A DNA stretch of 64,000 bases from positions 81,387,987 through 81,451,986 of the forward strand of contig NC_090942.1 in assembly GCF_040807025.1 (NCBI RefSeq). The letters run 5' to 3'. The DNA is from Struthio camelus. Taxonomy: Eukaryota; Chordata; Aves; Struthioniformes; Struthionidae. Under the pieces are notes generated by a model. The model was given only the letters and a program-made list of their open reading frames with translations, did not search any database and had not been told where the DNA came from. The translations under genes were made by a program, and so were the position numbers. Shown here piece after piece: positions 10,741 to 23,250 of the stretch. Numbering within the stretch: the stretch's first letter is position 1; every line of letters starts with the position of its first letter.

Positions 10741-13700
10741 TACCTCAATTCAGGATTTGTTGAAAGCACTGAAAATAATGAAGTGCTGTATTTCAGTGTA
10801 CAGCGTGGTGTTTTCATAACAATACTGACTCTATATATTCATTGTTAAAATAGGGTTTTAAGTTCACTCTACAGCCCCTCCACATTGATACTTAGTTAGC
10901 AAGTGCTAGAAATGTTGCATAGACCTGGGAAAAATGTTTTGAAAGGTTAAGTAATGTTGAAGCAGTGATGGGCAGGATCTGAAGGTTCCCCCCCGCACAC
11001 GCACACGCGCTTGAAGCTCTGAACTGCAGTTTGTCCTGAAATATAGCAACAAAACCAAGCCATAAGTGTAGATCTGTTATACTATGCTAACTGCTCGCCT
11101 GGCCTTCTTCTGTGTCCTCTGGAGGAAAAGTCTAGGCCAGATATCCAGGACTATACTCTCTGCACCTTGCAGTTGAATTTTGTAACATTATTACGCCATA
11201 AATGTAATGTATTTTTGGTTAGAATTAAGCTTACACAGTGCCTCTAGTTTCAGATGTAAACTATGTGTTGCAATTAAGCGGGTACTTTAAAGCTTATGTA
11301 TATAGCTAAGCATCTTTCTGAATCAGAGATGTAGAAAATACCTAGAGGAGTTGCAGTATTCACGACCAGAGAAGTTTTACTCTGCACTAGGTTATCTGAC
11401 AAATGGAGCAGTTCTTTCTTCAGAAATAGCACATTTACTTTCCTCCATTTTTTTCCCCTTGATTCCCTTTCTGTGATACCACATGACAAACTTCTTGGGG
11501 AATTAAGCTTTCTTTTATGGAGGGGAAAAAAAAAAGAGAGTTGGAATTTCCCATTGTGTTGAGTGACAGTTTTTATCTGTTTCTCATCATAGTGGCCACT
11601 CCTGCCTGGCTTACCCAGTGGCTGGCATTACAGGATTGTGTTCAGTAAGCCTGGGCCCAGTTCTGTGGCACAATTAGTGGCAACTATCTTCTAAGAGGTT
11701 TTTTGTGCTTTATGCAGATGGGAGAGGTGGCATGTTACAGCCTGCATCATCTTAAACTGTTTTCTTGTTCGCCCTGCAATCCAAAATACATGAGACAGAG
11801 TTAGAGGCTTCAACTACAGTCTTCCAGTCTGCTCAAGATGCCATATTTCACCACAAGCTGTAGGATTCCAAATAGGAATCATTAGATATGGTTCCATGGC
11901 TTCTGTCACGTGGTAGGTCATGGCATGGTATTAAATGGCCTTGGATCTCCACAAGTCCTTTGTTTTGGAATTTGAAGCTTAGCAGTTCCACTTGAAAACT
12001 AACAGAAATGTTTGTGGTTCATGCTCATTTGGTACCCTGTGCTTGCAGTTTCTGTACACATTTAAGTGTATCCTAGAACTGAAACAACCAGGTTTTCTGA
12101 CTAGGAGTCCCTTTTAGTGTCTCTAATAATGGAGCAGAGTTTAAGTCTTTGTGACCGACCGATAAACCCCTACAATGGAAGAAGGCTCAGAGGAGATGGG
12201 CAAGGGCCAGATGCCCATGAAGCTCAGGAATAATGGTAGGATGTGACTCATTAACTGCAGCTGTTGCCCAGAAAGCTGACTTTATCTCAACACAAAGGGG
12301 ACCGGAGGGTGGCCTTTGTTTTAGATAAGCAGCTGTATGTGTATATGGATCAGCTGGTGTAAATGTTTCTCCCTGAGGTAGCCAGACCAACATGGTGGGG
12401 CTGGTGGGGTATACGTAGCTCAGCCCAACATAGGGTATAAAAGCTGAACAATTAACAAATGAATTTCAAAGAGACCAATGGGCTTGGGCTGGCTTCAACT
12501 CATGTATTTCTTCCTGGTGACTGGGGACGCCCAGCATTGTGATGGATAAGCGTGTTACAGAGATTAATAATAGGTATCACACTGGTGTTGTGATTGAACT
12601 GTATATTGCAGTTGCTATATCTTGCTAAGTGTATACACTTGTGATTTCATATATTGCTGTGTCACTGCTAAATTAAAAATTCCATGTAACATCAAATACC
12701 TTCAGAGTAAACTTTTATATTAAACATTACACTCTGCATGTGTGGAATATCTAAAAGAACCTGGTCAGACAGTATTGGACTCTGACAATCTTATCCTCCC
12801 TTTGTGTAGTCTTATCTTCCACCCATGCAGTGAGTATGTACAGCTGGCTCTTTCACAAACATTGAAGGGGAGAAATAAGCCCTGGACTGCTTCATTTTCC
12901 CACTTATCATGGAAATCTAATGGTCAGCTGGAAACATTTGCTCAGGTAAAGGTGAGTATCTTTTGGAAATTCTATCCACGATCTTCAAAAAATGTTATAT
13001 ACATACTTAGTGTTTATAACAATGCTAGGACTCTGTTACACAAAGGTGTAATAAGATTCAGAGTAAGCAAGTATACGATTGCACTGAGCCTTTTGGAGGA
13101 CTTAACTCAAGGAGCTACCAGGTAATGGAAACTTGATAGGAACAAGATGTAAAAGGTTTTGCCTTTTTTCATCCTAAATATATGCCTAGTGCATGGAATA
13201 CCAAAAGATGAAGTGAATGTGTTTTATAGACCTGTCACTTAACTGAGAACATTTTACCTAATTATATGTAGAAAAAAAATGTTGGAAGCCATCAGTCATG
13301 GTCTGCTTTCATAATCTGATAATAAGTGTTCACCAAAGAGCCTGGATTCCATTAAGTGCTTTTCAAAAGACTATTGTAACTTACAGTAGAGTTTCCTAAA
13401 ATGTATTAGATGCATTTCAGAAAGCTTTTTACCTTCTTGACAGCTGAAACCATGTCTAGCTTTGGGAGAGTGCCTGTGACTGATTTTTTTTTTTTAACCT
13501 TTCTACATTTTAAGGTGAAGATTAGTCTAAATCATTAGTGAATTCAGTTCTTCCTGACATCTTGTAAAGAAACAGAGATGACTTGGCATTGTAGTTCCAT
13601 GTGCTACTTTACAGTAAGTTACAACCTCTATTATTAGCTATAAAATTACTGTTAATATGCCAAGTGTGTGAGAGTAGTCTAAAAATGCAGAGGAAAGGCT

Positions 13701-15299
13701 GAAATGCAGCTCTTAATCCATCTCATTATGCTTCAAAGTGGCAGCATGAGTGATAGAAGATCAGCTGGTGTAGAAATCCCTGCTGTAGGTAAGGAAGGCA
13801 AAACACCAGCTTGTAAGCTTCGTACCATTAGTGTCATTGAACATTAAGTTCAGTGTAAGTTCTGTGAATAAGTGAACTTAATCATTGTTGCTTCTTATTA
13901 GGACATAGAAGCTTTTAATCTGCAATAAAATCTGAGGTCTCTAGTGCATCAGGGAACTGAAGTTCAACTGATGCTGTATTTATGGAATGTATAGATTTGT
14001 CTATGTAGATATATAAGAAGAATTTGCAACATCAGTTATAACTCATCCCTGAAGCAATTTCTGCAAAGGCTGTTGCTCTATACTATTTATACTATCATTT
14101 GTATTTTCCTATCTTACCTACTTTAGAGTTTTAACAAGAAAATGCTAAGAGTTTCATTGTGTAGCTAGTGATTTGCTGCAATGCTTCATTCAAAGCAAAC
14201 CAAAACAAACTAAAAGGTTTTCAGTTTCTTTTTTCTTCCAGAAAAAACACTTGCATCTGGAAGCTTTGCAAGATTAGCCCTGGGTGTTTTTTTTTGTGTG
14301 TACACCTGTAACTCACAATTGGCTTAAATCAACACAACTGACAACATTAACCACTGCTTCAAGCCATGTTTCTTGTATATGCTCTCTATATATTATTAGA
14401 GTGGGAAATGCTGGCATTCTTACCTATGCTGCAGCTGACAGGTATTCTGATAATAAACTAAGATTTTCTTCTGTGAGAAAAGACCTTGAGTGGATATAAA
14501 ATGTGTGTTTTCATAAGCCAGGATGTTTGAAATGAATCGAACAAAAATGAATTAAAAATGAAGAGGTCAGCTAGGTGTGGAAGGTGTCTTTTTTCCATAC
14601 CTTCTTCCTCATGGCAACTTTGTCAATATATTTTGATTGGGTTATATACAGTGCTGGCAAGAGCAAAGCGACGCACTCCTGTGGTGGAGCGTGCCAGCAG
14701 CGTCTTCCAACTTCACCATCTCCTTGCGTGGCAAGCTCCAAATGCCTGCTGTTGTGAGCACAATTCTTTCCTACTCCCCATGAAACATAGATCCTGCCGT
14801 GTTGCTAGGGGTAGTTTCATCAAAGTAAATAGGATAGCCTTGTTAGTTTTTGTGTTTAAAATTATAATCCTATTTGGGATCATAGTTAGAGAAAGGGGGA
14901 AGTGGGTATTGTCTAGGTTCCTGACAAGCTAATTACTCTTGAGACAAATATTTGTGTAAACCTTCAATGTGGCATCTTTCCTATACTGCAGGGATGACTT
15001 TTTGAGAACAGAATGCTTTATCATTCTCACTTCAACAAGTTGCCTTTCTCATGACTTTATTCCTAAGGTTTATCGTTGCCTGAGCAATTAAGCTTTTAAT
15101 GCTAGTATACTTATTGAACCAAGGTGGATTGCTGCAGGTGTTTGAGAAAGAGCCAGTTGACTACTTTAGCTGTCTGGATTTATGTAATCTTGTGTGTTTT
15201 TGAAGTAGCTGCTTAATATTGTCATTGTTTCAATCCAGTGCCACTAAAGGAGTGGTGTTGTTAATGCAGCTGATACTGTCTACATGTGCTGGCAGATTT

Positions 15300-15322
15300 A
15301 AAAAAAAAAAAAAAAAAAAAAA
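15300..15322. repeat. Poly(A) run (23 A)
   Basis: An uninterrupted run of 23 A on the plus strand, without flanking features that would identify it as a retrotransposon tail. Confidence 0.9.
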
Positions 15323-16860
15323 GACAGAGAAAAATATGATAAAGGTTGTCTTTTTCAATCTCTCTGACATGAACTTCTCTCTCAAGGAATAAGCACAGAT
15401 TCATTTCTGTGGCTGTATTGATAAAAAAAAATCTGTAGGCAGAATGATGAATGAACTCTTGTGATGGCTTGCTTTCAGTCTACATTTTTTCTGACTTATG
15501 CTCTTTGCATGAAAAATGTCATAAAAACAAAATGAACGTGCATGTTATTAACACAGCTTTGCCTATGTCTATCAGAAATTCGCGCTGTAACCTTAAATGT
15601 CCCCAGCTAGTGCAGATCAAAATGGTACCCTTTCTGTTACTGCAAAGCCTAACTTTCACTGTCTTCACTGGTATATAACCGATTTCAGACATCGGTGAGA
15701 ATTATTTAAAGTAGCAATTTCAAGTTAATCAGAAAGGTTGGAGACAAGCGTGGGACTGCCAAGGATGCTTCCAAGCGTTATTCCTTCTTTGTGCTGTCTT
15801 TCTATCCTGCTTGATCTGAAGCTCTACGTGGAGACGGTAAGAGTAGAGCAGAAGATGACAACTGCTGTACTCCAGTTTCTTTTCTGTTGTGGAGATCTGA
15901 TATGGAGCTTTCCAAGGCACACTGATAACTTTTGTGGTCACAACCTTACCAGAGCAAAGAACAGAGAAAACTCAGTGTTTCTCTTGCGGTGATTAGGCTA
16001 CAAGAGAGAATCAAGTGCGAGGCCTATGCCTGGTGGCAGTCGTTAGTCTGGGGGCTAGCTGACGTGTGGAAGCCTGGATGATGCAAACTTCTCTTCTGCC
16101 CTCCAGAGAAAAAACAGCTTGAGCTGCTTTTCAGTAAACTCAAAGAATTAATCTAGAGTTACAAGCTCTCCCTCTGCCTGGACTCCATTCTTGTCTTTCT
16201 CATTCAAAGTTTTCTTTTTGGGGAGTGTCATTTTAGCTTCCTCTTTTAAAGTCTGAAATATGGTTACTTGTGTCAGAGAATTTTTCCGGTATTGCCAGAG
16301 CCACTGAAGGACCGTTTGCACAAACTCATTTTCCTTTCACTTGGATTGGACCGGGCCTATTTGGAGTCAATTCTGTTTCTCATCTGAAAGGTAGGACCTT
16401 CTTAAACTGCTCCAGTCTGATAACTTGTGACCACTAGAATTGTTTTATTTTCCTCTGAGATTTGGAGGAGGCAGGAATATATAATTCACTTGGGTTTTTT
16501 GCTTTTATATTAGCTTTAATAAAGGCAGTGTATTATGTAATACTTGTACTGATTTCATACATTGAAATTATATTGAATTTACAGGAGTATTTCCATGGTG
16601 AAATCTCACAAGAAGGGATTTAGATCGTGTTGCTGCAAGGGAAGTTGCTCCACAAGTAGTTAACACCATACAGTCTGGTTTGCTTTGGGTTTGTGATCTT
16701 TGTCTTAATCTTTTTTGTTCACTCAGTAACCCCAGCTGTGCACTGCTTTGACTCCTCGAGCCCTGCTGGCGGCTAAGCGAGAGCTGTGCTGTGGCTGACC
16801 TGTAGCGGCATGCAAGACGACTGGTCAGCAAGGCCAGGTGCTGTCTGGCCGCTCTCACAG

Positions 16861-16869
16861 TATAAAAGG
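16861..16869 (+). promoter_or_regulatory. TATA-box-like sequence after a local GC-rich patch
   Basis: TATAAAAGG lies directly after about 120 bases that are richer in G+C and CpG than the surroundings (about 16738-16858). The layout resembles a TATA-type promoter or a remnant LTR promoter. No open frame or splice signal downstream supports a gene, and no LTR boundaries were recognised, so this may be fortuitous. Confidence 0.2.
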
Positions 16870-19040
16870 AGTGATGGAGTTCTCTTACTTTCCAATGTGA
16901 GTGGGTAGGTTAGTCACCCAGCTCCCGTATGTCAGCTCTCAAAACTAAATTAGCATTACGACTTCTCTTTCAAATTGAGTTGGAAGTGGCAAATGGATTC
17001 AAACGTTTTTGAGACAGACTGACTGCAAACACTATTGAATAGGAAGTTCCAAAATGGATTTATGGGCTGGGAGATTTTTGGTTCAGTTTCTACATTTTGG
17101 ATCAAGTTTGACCTGACAGAATCCATCTAAGAGGGAAGACTTCTATGTAACAAAGGAGTAGTTGAGACAGTGGTTTTCAGTAGTAAATCTGAGATCAAAA
17201 CCTCACTTATACTGGAATTTCAAAATTTATAGCTGTATTACGTTGGTGCGTGGAACATATTTTTCCTCCAAAGAGTATTATACGTTTATAGCATATTACA
17301 AATTTCTCAACAAATGAAAAATAGATGATTTCCTCAACTATGACTTCTGTATATTGTCTAAAATACCTATACTGAAAAGGGTATTTTTGAAAATAATAGT
17401 TAAAATTGAATGTTTGAATAGTGAAAGTCTAGCCAGGTGAGCTTGGAACCCTAATATTCAATGTGAAGGCTTTAGCTTGGGAACGGAGCATTTGCCACTC
17501 ATTTCTTGCACAGCCTCTTATATTCTTTGGAACATTTTTCTCATGTGGTATCAAATTTAAAGGTTAGATTTCTACCAGCTGAAGATTGTATATAGATTAA
17601 ATGAGGAGTGTAACTAACCTCTTCACACAAACTCTCCAGCCGCACATGTTAGAGTTGTGTACTGTAGAAGTGCTCAGCACCTTGGAGGTGCTTTACAAGT
17701 ACCTCCTATGAGATATCAGGGGTCATTTGAAACTCTCTGCGATGGTGTACAAGATGTTCTAACGTGAGTTATGTTCTACATTTCTTTTAAACTAAAGACT
17801 TGTTATGTTGCACCAAAGCGATTTTTTGGATATTTTTTGTGTGTGTTTTCCTTGTTTGTATCTTCACTAACTCTTCAATATGGTATACCGCTCTTTTGTC
17901 CCTTGTTAAATTTAAGTCTTGGTGAAATAAAGGGTGCTTTTAGGGAAATTCAGAGGAAATTCATGCTGAAAACTGTGCTAAGAATGCCATTGATCTTGGA
18001 AATCACAAGGAAAAGTACTAACTGGAAGGAATGAGTCATATTGGGTGCTCTGTAAGAGGTGAGAAATGCTCTTATTTCTAGGTCAGTGCTGCAGGTGGAT
18101 AAATTGTTAGGCTCTTGTTTCTGCATTCACCAAGTAAGATTTTAGAGTGGGAAGACTAAAGCGCGGTACTGTCTCCCAGGTAGCTTTCTGCATGCTAATG
18201 ACGAGGTTCTACTGAGTTTTATTCTCTATATGTGCATTTCTAAAGGGAACTGTGGAAGCTCGGGGGTGTTGTACGCCCCATACACGCTCTGTGCATACTG
18301 CAAAAGCCACTGCACTAAGTACATCCTTTGCACTCTTGCAACGGTGCTAAATCCATGAGGACCACTGAATGGGTCATTTGGGATCAAGGAAGAGTAATAC
18401 CCTCCAGTGCTCTTCCTCAAGCAAAACTTCAACAACATCAAATGCCTGAAATATAATACTCAAATGTATTAAAGAGTGCCCCCTAGTATGAATAGGTTTT
18501 TAATATAGCAAAGAGAGTATTATTTCCTTTGAAGACAAAACCCCAAATCCTCTGTTACATTGATAGGAATTTCTTATGATGGTTGACATGATCAGCAGGC
18601 AGGAAACTATCTTTGAAGACACAACTAGAAAGCTGGCCACGATAAACTCTTTTGCTACCATGAGCTCACTGGTAATAGCATTAGGATATGAGGGTGGCAG
18701 GCCATAAGCAAGGGTGATGAATGGCTGTGTGCAGCAGTACAGGAATGACAGGACCAAAGACAGGAGCTCTCTGATAGGACTTATGGAGGCACTGAAGTAG
18801 ATTCAAGAACAATTTGCGGAGTGGTTACCCAGAGCCACCATTTGCCACATCACCCTCTCTCGAAATATTTTGAAATAGTTCTTCATATGTTTATCTGATT
18901 GTTTTATGGCTTATATTGAAGTGTTAGCTACCTTCCTTTGATGTCCTAAGATTCTGCACGACTTAGCTCTGAAAACTCAATACTTTCTACCATGAGCCTG
19001 TGGAGACAATGCAACTCCTGGTACGAGGACCAAGGCTCAC

Positions 19041-19059
19041 ATTCACAGAATCACAGAAT
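19041..19059 (-). repeat. CR1 3'-terminal ATTCTGTG repeats
   Basis: Read on the minus strand the element ends ATTCTGTGATTCTGTGAAT, two tandem copies of the octamer that terminates CR1 elements and is used in priming reverse transcription. It fixes the 3' end and the orientation. Confidence 0.9.
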
Positions 19060-19123
19060 GGTTGAGGTTGGAAGCAACCTCTGGAGATCATCTAGCCCAC
19101 CCCCCCTGCTCCAGCAGGGCCCT

Positions 19124-20960
19124 CTAGAGCATATTTCCCAGGATCACATCCAGGCGGGTTTTGAATATCTCCAGCGAAGGAGACTCCACAACCTCTCTGG
19201 GCAACCCATTCCAGTGCTCTGTCACCCTCACAGGAAAGAAGTTTGTCCTCAGGTTCAGATGGAACTTCCTGTGGTTCAGTTTCTGCCCATTGCCTCTTGT
19301 CCTGTTGCTGGGCACCATGGAGAAGAGTCTGGCCCTATCCTCTTGACAATCCCCCTTCAGATACTTGTATGCATTGATGAGATCGCCTCTCAGTCTTCTC
19401 TTCTCCAGGCTCAACAGGCCCAGCTCTCGCAGCCTTTCTTCAGAGGAGAGATGCTCCAGTCCCCTCATCGTCTTTGTAGCCCTCCGCTGGACTCTCTCCA
19501 GGAGTGCCATGTCTCTCTGGTACTGGGGAGCCCAGAACTGGACACAGTGCTCCAGGTGAGGCCTCCCCAGGGCTGAGGAGAGGGGCAGGATCACCTCCCT
19601 CCCACCTGCTAGCAACACTCTTCCTCATGCACCCCGGGAGACCATTGGCCTTCTTGGCCACAAGACCACATTGCTGCCTCTTGCTCAACTTGTTGTCCAC
19701 CAGGACCCCCAGGTCCTTCTCTGCAGAGCTACTTTCCAGCAGGTCAGCCCCCAGCCTGTCCTGGGGCACCTGGGGGTTCTTCCTCCCCAGGTGCAGGACC
19801 CTGCACTTGCCTTTGTTGAACTTCAGGAGGTTCCTCTCCGCCCACCTCTCCAGCCTGTCCAGGCCCCTCTGCATGGCAGCACAGTCTTCTGGTGTGTCAG
19901 CCACTCCCCCCAGTTTAGTATCATCAGCAAACTTGCTGAGGGTGCACTCTGTCCCTTCCTCCAGGTCACTGATGAATACATTGAACAAGACTGGACCCAG
20001 GACTGACCCCTGGGGGACACCGCTAGCTCCAGGCCTCCAACTAGACTCTGCGCCATTCACCACAACCCTCTGAGCTCTGCCATTCAGCCAGTTCTCAATC
20101 CATCTCACTGTCCACTCATCCAACCCACACTTCCTGAGCTGGGCTGTGAAGATGTGATGAGAGACAGTGTCCAAAGCCTTGCTGAAGTCCGGGTAGACAA
20201 CATCCACTGCTCTCCCCTCATCTACCCAGCCAGTCATTCCATCACAGGAGGCTCTCAGATAGGTCCAGCATGATTTCCCTTTGGTGAGTCCATGCTGACT
20301 ACTCCTGATCACCTTCTTGCCCTCCACATGCTTAGAGATGGCATCCAGGATGAGCTGTTCCATCACCTTTCCAGGGCTGGAGGGGAGGCTGACAGGCCTG
20401 TAGTTTCCTGGCTCCTCCTTCTTGCCCTTTCTGAAGACTGGGGTGACATTGGCTTTCTTCCAGTCCTCAGGCACCTCTCCTGTTCTCCAGGACCTTTCCA
20501 AGATGACGGAGAGTGGCCTAGCAATAACATCCGCCAGCTCCCTCAGCACTCGTGGGTGCATCCCATCGGGGCCCATGGATTTGTGGATGTCAAGTTTGGA
20601 CAAGTGGTCTCTAACCTGATCCTCCTCCACCAAGGGAGAGTCTTCCTTTCTCCAGACTTTCTCTCTTGTCCCCAGGGTCTGGAATTCCCCAGGGCTGGTC
20701 TTAACAGTAAAGACTGGAAGCAAAAGCAGCATTCACTAACTCTGCCTTCTCTATATGCTTTGTTACCCATTCAGCAGCGGGCTGACATTTTCCCTAGTCT
20801 TCCTTTTGCTAGTGATGTATTTGAAGAAGGCCTTCTTGTTGTCCTTGACATCCCTTGCCAGATTTAATTCCAGCTGGGCCTTAGCTTTCCTTGTCGCATC
20901 CCTGCACGCTCTGACAACGTCCCTGTATTCCTCCCAAGTGGCCTGTGCCCTTTTCCACAT
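19124..20960 (-). pseudogene. CR1 ORF2 reverse transcriptase domain remnant
   Basis: The connector segment (20960-20763) ends at a stop and is followed by a 430-codon frame (20732-19440) with the RT palm. Landmarks are [20 protein letters not shown], the catalytic-Asp block [13 protein letters not shown], the [13 protein letters not shown] block and the active-site FADDTKLGG at about 19931-19905. FADD is the clade-typical form of YxDD. The C-terminal third continues in another frame (19618-19124; [35 protein letters not shown]), so a frameshift lies near 19610. The catalytic motifs survive, but the reading frame is broken in at least two places. Confidence 0.93.
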
Positions 20961-20963
20961 TCT

Positions 20964-21885
20964 CTAGACTTCCTTCCTCTGTTTGAGTTTTGCCAGGAGT
21001 TCCTTGCTCATCCATGCAGGTCTCCTGCCCGCTTTGCTCGACTTCTTACTCAGAGGGATGCACTGCTCCTGAGCCTGGAGGAAGTGACGCTTGAATACTA
21101 ACCAGCTTTCTTGGACCCCTCTTCCTTCGAGGGCCCTACCCCAGGAGATTCCCCTAAGTAGGTCCCTGAAGAGGCCAAAGTCAGCTCTCCTGAAGTCCAG
21201 GGTTGCAATCCTGTTACCTATTGTCCTGCTTCTTTCCTTCCTCAGGATCCTGAACTCCACCATCTCATGGTCACTGCAGCCAGGACTGCCCCTAGCCTTC
21301 TCATCTCCAACCAGACCTTCTTTGTTCGTTAGTACAAGGTCTAGCATTGCACCTCTCCTCGTTGGCTCCTCCACCACCTGGGTCAAGAAATTATCATCAA
21401 TGCTCTGCAGGAACCTCCTTGACTGTTTGTGCCTAGCTGTGCTGTCTTCCCAGCAGATGTCAGGGTGGTTGAAGTCTCCCACGAGAACCAGGGCCTGTGA
21501 GCGTGAGGCTACTTCCAGTTGTCTGTAGAAGGCCTCATTGACGACTTCTTCCTGATCAGGTGGCCTGAAGTAAACCCCCACCACCATGTCAGCCATGCCC
21601 TTTAATCCTTACCCATAGGCTCTCAACTTGCTCTTCCTCTACCCTTAGGCAGAGCTCCATACATTCTAGTTGCTCCCTCACATAAAGAGCAACTCCACCA
21701 CCTCGCCTTCCTGGCCTGTCTTTCCTAAAAAGCACATAGCCATCCATGACAGCATCCCAGTCACGTAAACTATCCCACCATGTCTCTGTAACTGCAATGA
21801 GATCATGGCCCTGCGACCGCACACAGATCTCTAACTCTTCCTGCTTATTCCCCATGCTGCGTGCATTGCTATACAGGCATTTCAG
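20964..21885 (-). pseudogene. CR1 ORF2 endonuclease domain remnant
   Basis: An apurinic/apyrimidinic-type endonuclease domain that in active elements nicks target DNA. Visible landmarks are the N-terminal LYSNARSMGNKQEELE block and the catalytic-type VTETWWD, both in the 22152-21589 frame. A stop near 21589 follows. The next frame (21596-20964) has VGVYFRPPDQ, LVGDFNHPDICW and CSDHEMVEF, the expected distal motifs (GDFN, SDH). The domain is split by a stop/frame break near 21590, and another stop at 20964 separates it from the reverse transcriptase. Confidence 0.9.
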
Positions 21886-22052
21886 AGAGCCAGTCAAGCA
21901 CGCAGGCTTCCCGGGAGAGGTGCAAGAGGATCCTCCATAGCCATGTTCCACGCTGTCTCCCCTGGCTGCATGCACCCGCTGGAGGCATCCTGACTCGAAC
22001 AGTGTTTTACTGACTCCCCTGCCACTATACCACTCCCCTTCCCCCACCTTTC

Positions 22053-23125
22053 CTAGTTTAAAGCCCTCCTTAACAGGCTGGCCAACCTGTTGGCAAAGAT
22101 GTGCATGCCCTGCTTGGTGAGGTGGATCCCATCTCTCCCCATCAGCTGTCAATCTTCAAACAGGGTCCCATGGTCATAGAAAACAAAACCCTGTTGCCAA
22201 CCCCAGTGGTGCAGCCAGTTGTTAACTTGGAAAATCCATCTGCTCCTCCTCCCATTGTTCCCAGTCACAGGCAGGACTGAGGATAAAATGACCTGGGCTC
22301 CCAGACCCTATGACCATCATCCGCAGAGCTCTGAAATCCTGTTTGATGGTATCCAATTTGCCCTTGGTGTCATTAGTGCCCACATGGAAGAGCAGCAGAG
22401 GATAGTAGTCTGATGCATGGAGAAGCCTTGGCAGTCTTTCCATGACATCTCTTATTCCAGCCCCTGGCAGGCAGCAAACCTCTCTGGACAAGAGGTCAGG
22501 TCGGCAGATAGGTGCCTCTGTCCCCTGCAGCAGGGAGTCACCCACAACAATCACTCGCCGCTTCTTCCGGGGGTTCCTGCACGGCACAGGCTCTGTCAGG
22601 CCCAGGCCCGTTGCCTCCCTTGGAGCCATGCCCAGCTCCTCCTCAGCTTGGAGGGCACTAAACTTGTTCTTTAAAGGGTAAGTCTTGAGGAGGAGCAAGA
22701 GCCCTTCTCCTTCTACGAGAGGTCACCAGCTTCCAGCCCTCTTCAACAGCGTTATGATGCACCTTTACACACGGTACAGAGCCCTCCGACAACTCCACTG
22801 CAGTGGGGGCAGGGGACTCCTGGAGCTGCACAGTCTTCGAGAATACCCTGTCAATCTCCCGCTCATCCTCTCGGATGCTACGCAGCCTACTAACCTCCTC
22901 CCGTAACTCCTTTATCTGGTGACACAACTGGTCAACCACAGCACACCTCACACAGGAGAGCTGACTGTCAGCCCAGGCCTTGCGGAGAAGCCCCAGGCAC
23001 TCCCTGCAGCCTGACACCCGCAGAGCTGCATCTGCTGTCTGAGGGTCTGTCTGGGTTGAAGCCTCAGACACAGCCGATGCAGCACCTCCCGCAGCCACTG
23101 GGGAATGTGCTCTGCGGCGTGTCAT
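22053..23125 (-). pseudogene. CR1 ORF1 remnant: zinc-finger-like and esterase-like domains
   Basis: The ATG at 23125 starts MTRRRAHSPV. The first part (to 22658) carries a Cys cluster, CRECLGLL followed by LSCVRCAV, then a charged coiled-coil-like stretch (HQIKELREEVSRLRSIRE) and an Arg-rich segment. The frame then shifts near 22690. The second frame (22698-22222) holds a GDSL-esterase-like domain with GDSLLQGTEAP and the VGTND block, both characteristic of CR1 ORF1. This frame hits a stop near 22222, and after a further frame change the end of the ORF can be followed to RALN-stop at 22053. ORF1 proteins of this clade bind nucleic acid and help form the retrotransposition particle; this copy cannot produce one. 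Confidence 0.88.
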
Positions 23126-23250
23126 GACCGTGCCCCGGGAAGGACACACCGCTGTGGAAAATGGAGAGGTGCCTTCTTTGCCTTCTGGCGCACTTCTGAG
23201 CGAACTGCTGCATCTGTTCGCTGCCTCTGTTGGCTATGCTCTGGATTCAC

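Larger units (their letters stand above)
10741..19040. other. Intergenic DNA between CREBL2 and the CR1 element
   Basis: No gene was recognised. Contents noted: a short alternating CA/CG tract at 10995-11010; isolated TATA-like boxes at 12436-12442 and 16861-16869; AATAAA at 13924, too far from CREBL2 to assign; a 23-base A run at 15300-15322. Open frames of 127 codons (12742-13125) and 124 codons (14558-14932) on the plus strand show no family resemblance, and neither has a paired acceptor and donor. Part of this stretch could still be an extended CREBL2 3' UTR. Confidence 0.6.
19041..23250 (-). mobile_element. CR1 non-LTR retrotransposon, near full length, inactivated
   Basis: A minus-strand LINE of the chicken-repeat-1 clade, which copies itself by target-primed reverse transcription. 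In element order there is a short 5' region, ORF1 (about 23125-22053), the ORF2 endonuclease (about 21885-20964), the ORF2 reverse transcriptase (about 20960-19124) and a short 3' UTR. The 3' UTR ends in ATTCTGTG-like repeats at 19041-19059. Most CR1 copies in bird genomes are severely 5'-truncated, so about 4.2 kb is unusual. The copy is dead: there are frameshifts near 22690, 20760 and 19610 and several in-frame stops. The 5' boundary is approximate because CR1 does not leave reliable target-site duplications. It lies between the convergent genes CREBL2 and GPR19. Confidence 0.95.

Noticed and set aside
12742..13125. 127-codon plus-strand open frame containing a gtgagt-like site
   Set aside because: It lies 2-3 kb past CREBL2 poly(A) signals, has no acceptor partner and no domain.
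14558..14932. 124-codon plus-strand open frame
   Set aside because: No recognised domain, no splice signals and a frame consistent with chance.
18992..19576. Long plus-strand open frame of 194 codons, and others at 19504-20073 and 20292-20867
   Set aside because: These are antisense to the CR1 reverse transcriptase. The minus-strand frames carry the real motifs.
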